This document shows positions 57,701 through 64,000 of a stretch of 64,000 nt of DNA, piece after piece. How positions within the stretch are numbered: the stretch's first letter is position 1; each line of letters starts with the position of its first letter. Origin of the DNA: Asterella californica. Taxonomy: Eukaryota > Streptophyta > Marchantiopsida > Marchantiales > Aytoniaceae. Location of the stretch: assembly GCA_036924285.1 (NCBI GenBank), contig JAYKYS010000016.1:1488001-1552000 (forward strand), read 5' to 3'. The notes under the pieces are model-generated. The model saw only the letters and a program-made list of their open reading frames with translations, had not been told where the DNA came from and did no database searches. The position numbers and the translations under genes were made by a program.

Positions 57701-60486
57701 TCAGATACTTCATGCTACATCCTCACTGAGACGCACAAAAATCTTTTCGAAGGAGGGATATTTTACTGGGTTTAATATAAAGGTAACAAACATGAATATA
57801 TATTGATACACGGGTAAAGCAGCTTTCAGAGAAAACAGTGACTTCGCCCGCACATTAAAGGTAACCCCAAAATAGTTTTGAACCCATGTAAGTACAAGGT
57901 GAGTGACGAAGAGTGGTAACATGTATGCTGACTTGGTTTGAGAAGTCAGCGAATGAATATAACCGAGGTTGGGCCAAGAGGAAATGTGTACGGTGAGCAC
58001 ATTTCCAAACTCTGGTGACAGTAGGACAGAATACAAATAAAATGCGATGCCTAACGAGCTGAGCGAGAAGACAACACAACTATTATCGGTAATAACTGAG
58101 CCAGCAAGCGCAACAGCTAGAGTGTCAACCCAGAAGAAAATTAGAGGTTAGAAGCAAATCTCCCAACGAAGGTCACGGGCACAGCTGTAGGTATTGAGTA
58201 GGTGTGCACTGAAACACCTAACTACCACAAGGTACACGCAGAGCATGCAACAGAACACACTCCCGTCGCATGCACCTCAACCTGCTCTCTTGACTTCATC
58301 AGCACCCAACAGAGAGGGTTAGACTGTAGATGAGTTGGAAAAGTGGTCAAACAGATGAAGACTTAACCGACTCAGCAGGGCCTTATCGATCCAGGAGTTT
58401 CTGTTTAGTTCAGGGACATCTGAGGGCAATCTCCCGTTCTTAGTGTAGTGGTAGATCCGTGAGCTTGTGAAGAGAAAATGCCAAAAAAATTAGTGAAAGT
58501 AAAACACCTTGTATGCCAAGCAAGAGAAAACCAGAAGGAAAGAAGTGGGGGGTACAGGCAAGAAGAGATGATCCAAGGCAAAGCGTAACGAAGGTAAAAA
58601 CAGAGCCTGTGTAACAAAGAAAACGGGAAAACACGTGGATTTCATAGAGACAGAAACCGAATTCCATCGTACAATGTATGCCTCGAATGGTTCCTTACTG
58701 ACATAAAGCTGCTTATACGCGTCAGTCTGGAAACACAAGTCCGATCACAGAAAGGGAAATGGTAAAGGTTGTAAAACAAGAAGCGGGCTAATGAAATAGC
58801 TCCCCACCTATTAGAGTCCCCACCTATGAGAGAGAAAAAACCTCCGAGTTAAGAAGGGGTTAAGGTTACAACACACGTACAACAAACATGAATATAGCTA
58901 TTACGTTACCTGACGATCGTGGGGAGGCGCCGGTGCAGGCAGGGAAAAGCGTCCTCTTGCGACGACTCCATGAAATATCCACAGCGGCACAAAGACATAC
59001 CTGTGGTGGTGTAAGCAGACATCTAATCAGCTACCTCGTATAGAAAAGGTGAGAATACGAAGCATAATCCTTGCTGCGGAAAATGAAGCATGCTCATATA
59101 TACTTCGATCCAAGAACAACTTTCAACTTCAGCTAGTTAGATAGCATTACGAAGCTTTAGCTGCGCTCACACGGCGACACAGAAGACCATATCTCAACTT
59201 CGGAAGTCTATGTGGGCCGTTCCAACTATCAGCTATCACCCGTCAACTTTTCGGGGGCAAATATTCAACTCGACGATAGTGTGACATCGTGCCTTGAACT
59301 CGGCTCTTGCAATCAATCTGCCATGGGAACTGAGTATGTGAAAAAACTATCAAACATAAATAAAGACCTTCTGGACCTTCCTCTCGACTTCCGTAGTTGG
59401 CCAGCCTCACATCCGGCCATCTAAACCGTGCAGTCATTGCCAGGCTATGCAAATCCCTAGACACGGTGGAGCATACTTGTTCTCAAACCGCCACATGAGA
59501 AGCTTAGCTTCTTGTCTAATTTCCACAAGCCCGTTCACTTTGAATGTCAAAGTATTTGTAGCCCGCGGAAAGGAGAGGCAACCCACCTTGTTAAACGGGA
59601 ATTCTTGGTCCAGTCCAGGTTCAGTTATCACATACACTAACTGGACCATTTTCGGAGGGACAAACGGAATGTGTTCTTAAAACGCGGTATGGATTCAACG
59701 TCAAGAGGGAGGTATCCAGCAAAGTCAAACTGCGCAGAAGAAATGGCTGGCTCCTCTCTTCAAGGACAAGTTCAATCTACATCGCAGTTTTTCTCCAAAC
59801 GGAAGATATCCATCAGGACGAGATCACGTCCAAAGTCAGCCCGGTACGTACCTGATAAGCCTAAGCCTTTCGGATCTCTGAGGGACATTGTCTTATTGGA
59901 GGAGAAGGGAGACAAAAGGCCCGTTCCTCAATCTAGCCAGTTCAGTTCCAGGATTGGTGGAAACTGTAAGTGGAATTTCGCTTCACGCTGACAAACGACT
60001 AAAAGCTATGAGAACACCCGATTTTCAGGCCAAAACGTACAATTGTGTGACAAAACCTTAAAATTCGTATCTCAACGCGGGAGCAACACTAAAGAAGTCA
60101 AGCCCATCGACAAACGGCACGTCAGGTTGATGAAACATCAGTAAACAGTAAATTATAGTTACGGCCTCACGTTAGTTGCTGTCAGCAGCAATGAAGAGTA
60201 AGTCGGGCATTCAAGAAGCCCGTGCCCTTCAGGAATATTAAGTCGTAGAGTGTCACGTGGGTGAGCTCAGACGTAGGAAGCTATCAGTACTAATTAAGGG
60301 AGGCAAGATCGACTCTTGACAGCAGGCGCTGGAGGTCTGGGTAAAGACGGCTAGAGAAAGTTGTACGCACCACCACGAGACCTTCAAATAATCTTCAAGC
60401 TTGGAAATCAGCAACCCGGAAAAACATAGTAGGGAGCAATGGCCGGCCAAGGCCTGCAGCAATCCTACGGTCCGGCCGCGCGTCAT
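51712..60486 (-). CDS. TMEM185-like multi-pass membrane protein with C-terminal RING finger, 14 exons
   Basis: The plant family is annotated as transmembrane Fragile-X-F-associated proteins; the RING suggests a membrane-anchored E3 ubiquitin ligase. Exons (- strand): 60486-60371, 59000-58910, 57468-57384, 57121-57037, 56775-56706, 56370-56301, 55819-55774, 55599-55326, 53663-53458, 53074-53000, 52857-52785, 52555-52475, 52132-52053, 51790-51712. All introns are GT-AG and phases join to 476 residues, close to the family. Hydrophobic segments include VFVPLWIFHGVVA, TVVAVPLLVAFELLL, VVFLPLLVFQAVILI, VSMVFFLAATMFTLL, LLKVPVLVFQVLLC and PLLLVQVLACIFAMI. Family motifs: IAECFSFLVCTKWSNP, CCGFLHHGSR, LLGWWSID and VWRLQAVLGEQAEITK. 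RING C3HC4: C429, C432, C444, H446, C450, C453, C460, C463; the C-terminus is PVYDV. The start at 60486 fits family N-termini; in-frame ATGs at 60525 and 60537 are alternatives. Target proteins are unknown. Confidence 0.93.
55073..55190. repeat. Cluster of short inverted repeats in an intron of the RING gene
   Basis: GTAGCGGTA/TACCGCTAC and GTGATTAGC/GCTAATCAC form nested stems of 9 bp, and GGCCGCTAT with AGCGGCC forms a third. The segment ACCAGTAAAGT is repeated. This looks like the remains of a snap-back or MITE-like element in the intron between 55326 and 53663. Confidence 0.5.
57208..57246. repeat. Perfect 17-bp hairpin in an intron of the RING gene
   Basis: TTATGTAGTATAGTGCC (57208-57224), loop AGTGA, and its exact complement (57230-57246). 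It lies in the intron between exons 3 and 4 of the RING gene. No flanking duplication was seen. Confidence 0.85.
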
Positions 60487-63137
60487 GGTGAGTCGCTGCG
60501 CATTATAGGATGTACTCGTTAACATTCTCCTGGTCAATACTCATAATCTTCTTCCCTCCATCCCTGCCTCCCTCCCTGCTCCCCTGGCTTCCCTTCACTA
60601 CCGTCCCTTCCTCTGCTCTCGTTTCTCTTCTCTTCTTTTCTCTACGAAGAGCGCAACTCGGTCTTCAAGTTCCGCCAAGGAACGCAACGGAACTGGTCCA
60701 ATTCTCCTCGCTCCAATTCGGGCTGCTGATCCTCCCCTCGCCTTCGTCTGATAAAGATCCTTCACATCAAACACGATCACACCAATCCGCGATCGAGACA
60801 ACAGACACGGATGAAAAGATAGAAAGATCGCTCGCCCACCGCTTCCGATTTACACTCCCTTTGACGTTACCCAGACGACTCGGACAAAGCCACAATCCAT
60901 AATTAGTACTCCACTTCAACTTTCGCTCCCCGTTCCCGTCCTCCCCTCCCTTACCCTGTCATCCCATCCCCCGCCCCGCCCTGCCTACTCGCATGCACTT
61001 ACTCTGGAGTCTGGCCTCGCCTATCCCTTTCCTGCCCTGCCCTCTTCTTGTCTTCTTGCCTTGTCGTCCCGTCCTCGACTTTCTCGTCCTACTCCTCGTC
61101 CTCCTAGGCTTCCCTCCTTCCGCTGACTCTTCCGGGGCTTGTTACCTCTCGCTGGGGTAGTGAGAAAATCTGGGGATTCCTCTTCAGTCTGCCCCGATTC
61201 AACCAGTCCGCAACACTAGCTGTTGCTCGTCCTGTCGTGTACTTTACCTCGAGGGTTAAAACGGTTAGGTTGGGTTGAGTTCCGTTCGGTGGTAAATTCG
61301 ACGGGTCGGACGGACAGGCAAGTTTTAGCCTTGGCGCAGGGGCCGAGGATTTCGTTTCAGACGGGGCATGCAAAGATTCTTTCCGTAACTGCCCGGAAAA
61401 GTGGAAGTGTGCGGCTTACACCATCGCCTTTGCCTTTTCCTTCCCTTTCCTTCCAGAGTAATTCACTCCTCATCATCTGGAGTATGAAACTCCGATCCTC
61501 CCTCTTTCTTTTACCCACAAAGTAAAAACTTTTGTTTATATCTTAAGCAAGATCATCAAATTGGCCCAGTTACGTTCTCCAGTTTTGTAAGCGTGTCTTC
61601 GGGTTTATCTTCAACCTACAGTTGGGTTCGTCTCAATCGTCCCAAACCCAACTGTAGTAACTGTGATGGACAGCAATCGTAGTTATCTCGCGGCGTGCTG
61701 GAATGGATTTAAACTTTGAAAGTCATCTCACACAACTCTTATCATCCGCCATTTTGGTTTACGCCAACCTGATGAGCTTGGGACATACTGAAATTAATAC
61801 CACTACCGTAGCAAATGGCTATCTACCTATCTCCAGGAGCCGATAAAGGCTATTTATCCTGTCAGATCGAAATACTTGTTCCTAAAAAATCGTTTGTGAG
61901 AGTGACGCTGCTAAAAGAAAAAACCACAACAACATGATTTCACTTTAGCATCTAAACGTAAAGTGTTGTGATGCTTTCGGAGATCTACCTCCAAGCAATG
62001 TACTTGCGTCAGTTCTCACCGTGTCGACTGGAACCGACGACCGTCCCACCTACATGGTCAGAAAAGTAGTTCTTACACGCACGCTTTGCAAGAGACGAGG
62101 ATACTGTACAGTACTGTTGATTTCTCCAACAAAAAGACATCGAATATACCCTAACCGCTGAAACAATGACTTTTCTAGCTAGCGTAGCGGTGAGATAGAC
62201 CGGACATATCCACGAACACCTCTGGAGTCTCAACTCCAAGTCAACTTCCGACTTCGGTAGGATACATCCAGAAACGTACGATAGGTCAAGTTGGTCAGGT
62301 GGGAGGGTGCTCGTTGTCAGACGTGAGCAGTTATAACATATACGGTATGACGATTCTGCTCTTTTCGGCTGACCGACCGACGGACCGACGTCCCACTTGC
62401 AACCGAACCACAAGAAGGACAGTCGCGAGTTTCGGCTGCTTCCCTCACCGAAGTGGATGGATGATCGCCTGCACGACAAAGCTCAGCTTAGGATAACGAG
62501 ACGCGTCAAACGACTCGACTCGGCTCAAACCTTCCGTTCTCGTGGTCCAGCTTCCACAAGATGGGCCGAAAACTAAAGGGTATCGAGACGGGACTGGGCG
62601 AAGGCCGCGAAGCCCCAGTGCCCCACCAGCTACCTCACAGAAAAGGACGACGTGATAAGATCCGAATCTGTCCACGACGGCGCCGTCAATAAAGTAACAC
62701 AACTGTAGTGTACGAGTAATGACAAGGCGCTCATAATGAACCAGCATCTTCTCCACCTCGTCTTTGTCATCGTCGTGAGAATTTCTCGTCTTTCCACTTC
62801 CCTCCAGACTCCAGAGGATGATGCCTACTTACGCACGCATTGATGAGGGTGCAAGAAAAAGAAGTACAGTACTGTGCAAGTATTTCCACAGTATGAGTTC
62901 GACGAGAGATTCGGTCGTGTCGAGTCGAGCGGCGTGTGGCGTGTGGATGGGATTGAAAAAGAAGAACGATGTGTGTGTGAGCGCGCGCTGAGGAAGCTAG
63001 CCACCAATTCCGTGCCCCTTTTACTTGCATGCATCGCCATCCCCATCATCATCCTGCTGCTCCTGCTTCGCGTGCCTGAGTACGGAGGAAGTTATTGATA
63101 TTTCGTGGTAGTAATCCTGCGATGTGAGGCGGGAAAG
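60487..63137. other. Divergent promoter region between the RING gene and MurF
   Basis: About 2.65 kb between two divergent start codons. 60550-61130 is strongly pyrimidine-rich on the + strand (CCCTCC, TTCCTT and CTCGTC runs), a pattern seen in plant 5' UTRs and promoters. A 13-bp perfect inverted repeat, CTACAGTTGGGTT/AACCCAACTGTAG, lies at 61616-61657. ORFs such as 62009-62479 (- strand) show no domain. No TATA box can be assigned to either gene with confidence. Confidence 0.45.
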
Positions 63138-64000
63138 ATGAGTGAACTTTTACCTCTGGCCACTCTTCTTCCCTCGTCGACGACTGTTACAGGATCAAGA
63201 GTCGTCGTAGTTGGTCGAGCTGTCTTCGGACTCGCCTTGAGGCATTCGTCCCTGACGAGGATACCGCAATCATCTGCCAGGAAGCTGGAATGGCAGCGAC
63301 ATAGATTCAGTGGAATGTTCGGGTATGTGGCGGACTCTTGTATGCTCAGTGAGGGTGGAGATTGGATTTGGAGTTGTGGAGAAAGTGGTGTCGTCTGGGA
63401 GGCCGATAGGATCGCGCGCGCCGTGAATGGAGAGATTGTGCAGTGGGGAGATCCTGGAAGCATTTGCACGGACAGTCGGAAAATCAAGAAAGGGGAATGG
63501 TTTCTCGCTCTCGTGGGACCCAACTTTGACGGGCATGAGTTTTTGCCACAAGCTTTAGATCGTGATTGTGCTGGCGTGATTGGACGAGATGTCGGCTGCG
63601 ATTGGCCGCGAGGGTTTATCAGAGTTGAGTGCTCCTTACAAGCTCTTCACAGGTTAGCGGCGTACGTAAGGAAATCGTTCAAAGGACCTGTAGTAGGCAT
63701 CACAGGTAGCGCCGGCAAGACCACAGCGAGGGCTATGACGTCTCTGGCTCTCTCGTCGCTGGGCCATATCCACCAGACGGTGGGAAATCTAAACAATCAT
63801 ATAGGAGTTCCTCTGACGCTTCTCAAACTACCCTCTACAGCCTCCGCTTGTGTTCTGGAGATGGGGATGAGTGCTGCTGGAGAGATTCAAGTTCTTGCAG
63901 AGATGGCAGAACCATCGGTGAGAGTTCTACTGAATGTCGGCCCTGCGCATATGGAGAAGTTCGAGAAGCTGGAGGAGGTGGCAGAGGCGAAAGGAGAGCT
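63138..64000 (+). CDS. murF: UDP-N-acetylmuramoyl-tripeptide--D-alanyl-D-alanine ligase (MurF), 5' part
   Basis: MurF adds D-Ala-D-Ala to the UDP-MurNAc peptide in peptidoglycan synthesis; in mosses and other streptophytes this acts in the plastid. The 287 codons present are uninterrupted to the window end. The first ~60 residues are rich in Ser, Arg, Thr and Val and extend past the bacterial start, consistent with a chloroplast transit peptide. The uridine-binding domain has ICTDSRKIKKGEWFLALVGPNFDGHEF (residues 109-135). The ATP-binding loop is GITGSAGKTTAR (187-198, Lys194). TVGNLNNHIGVPLTLL (214-229) and LEMGMSAAGEI (240-250) are typical of MurF, as are NVGPAHMEKF and EAKGE at the right edge. 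The start is the only upstream in-frame ATG after a TGA near 63122. The remainder lies outside the window. Confidence 0.95.
   Translation, partial: MSELLPLATLLPSSTTVTGSRVVVVGRAVFGLALRHSSLTRIPQSSARKLEWQRHRFSGMFGYVADSCMLSEGGDWIWSCGESGVVWEADRIARAVNGEIVQWGDPGSICTDSRKIKKGEWFLALVGPNFDGHEFLPQALDRDCAGVIGRDVGCDWPRGFIRVECSLQALHRLAAYVRKSFKGPVVGITGSAGKTTARAMTSLALSSLGHIHQTVGNLNNHIGVPLTLLKLPSTASACVLEMGMSAAGEIQVLAEMAEPSVRVLLNVGPAHMEKFEKLEEVAEAKGE

Noticed and set aside
62009..62479. 156-codon - strand ORF between the RING gene and MurF
   Set aside because: No recognisable motif and it lies in the divergent promoter region. It may be chance, given the higher GC here.

Overview
This window looks like nuclear DNA of a non-seed streptophyte, most likely a bryophyte and possibly a lycophyte or streptophyte alga. 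Three host genes support this. A MurF ligase gene starts at the right edge; eukaryotes with plastid peptidoglycan synthesis include mosses and other streptophytes. The other two are intron-rich, plant-type genes: the small catalytic subunit of DNA primase, and a plant-type TMEM185-like membrane protein with a C-terminal RING finger. All three are carried by TE-rich, AT-rich intergenic DNA. No rRNA, tRNA or CRISPR array was recognised.

Layout. 1-6.2 kb is AT-rich and gene-poor, with one well-bounded Mutator-like MITE (940-1284). 6.2-13.9 kb is a decayed Ty3/gypsy-type retrotransposon on the + strand. Its order is gag, zinc knuckle, protease, a C5-cytosine DNA methyltransferase domain, reverse transcriptase, RNase H, integrase, a PHD finger, then an LTR-like end with a 216-bp tandem duplication. 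14.97-19.46 kb (- strand) is DNA primase small subunit, whose 16 exons I could join in frame. 23.2-31.1 kb is a second decayed Ty3/gypsy element on the - strand, with one full-looking LTR and one truncated LTR. 32.9-40.7 kb is a third LTR-element region with an Asp-tRNA-type primer-binding site, a gag gene and a coiled-coil ORF. Its DNA is saturated with the hexamer GAAGAC/GTCTTC. 43-49 kb holds fragments: a Ty3/gypsy integrase remnant, a LINE reverse-transcriptase remnant (- strand), and another decayed reverse-transcriptase element (+ strand) followed by tandem repeats. 51.7-60.5 kb (- strand) is the 14-exon TMEM185-like/RING gene. 63.14 kb to the edge is the 5' part of MurF (+ strand), divergent from the RING gene.

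The most unusual content is the first retrotransposon, which carries two chromatin-related modules: a DNA methyltransferase between protease and reverse transcriptase, and a PHD finger after the integrase. This suggests an element that could write and read host epigenetic marks. All copies here are broken by frameshifts and stops, so they are relics. The second striking signal is the hexamer saturation at 32.9-40.3 kb. It occurs in coding and non-coding DNA and in all three reading frames, so it acts at the nucleic-acid level rather than as a peptide repeat.
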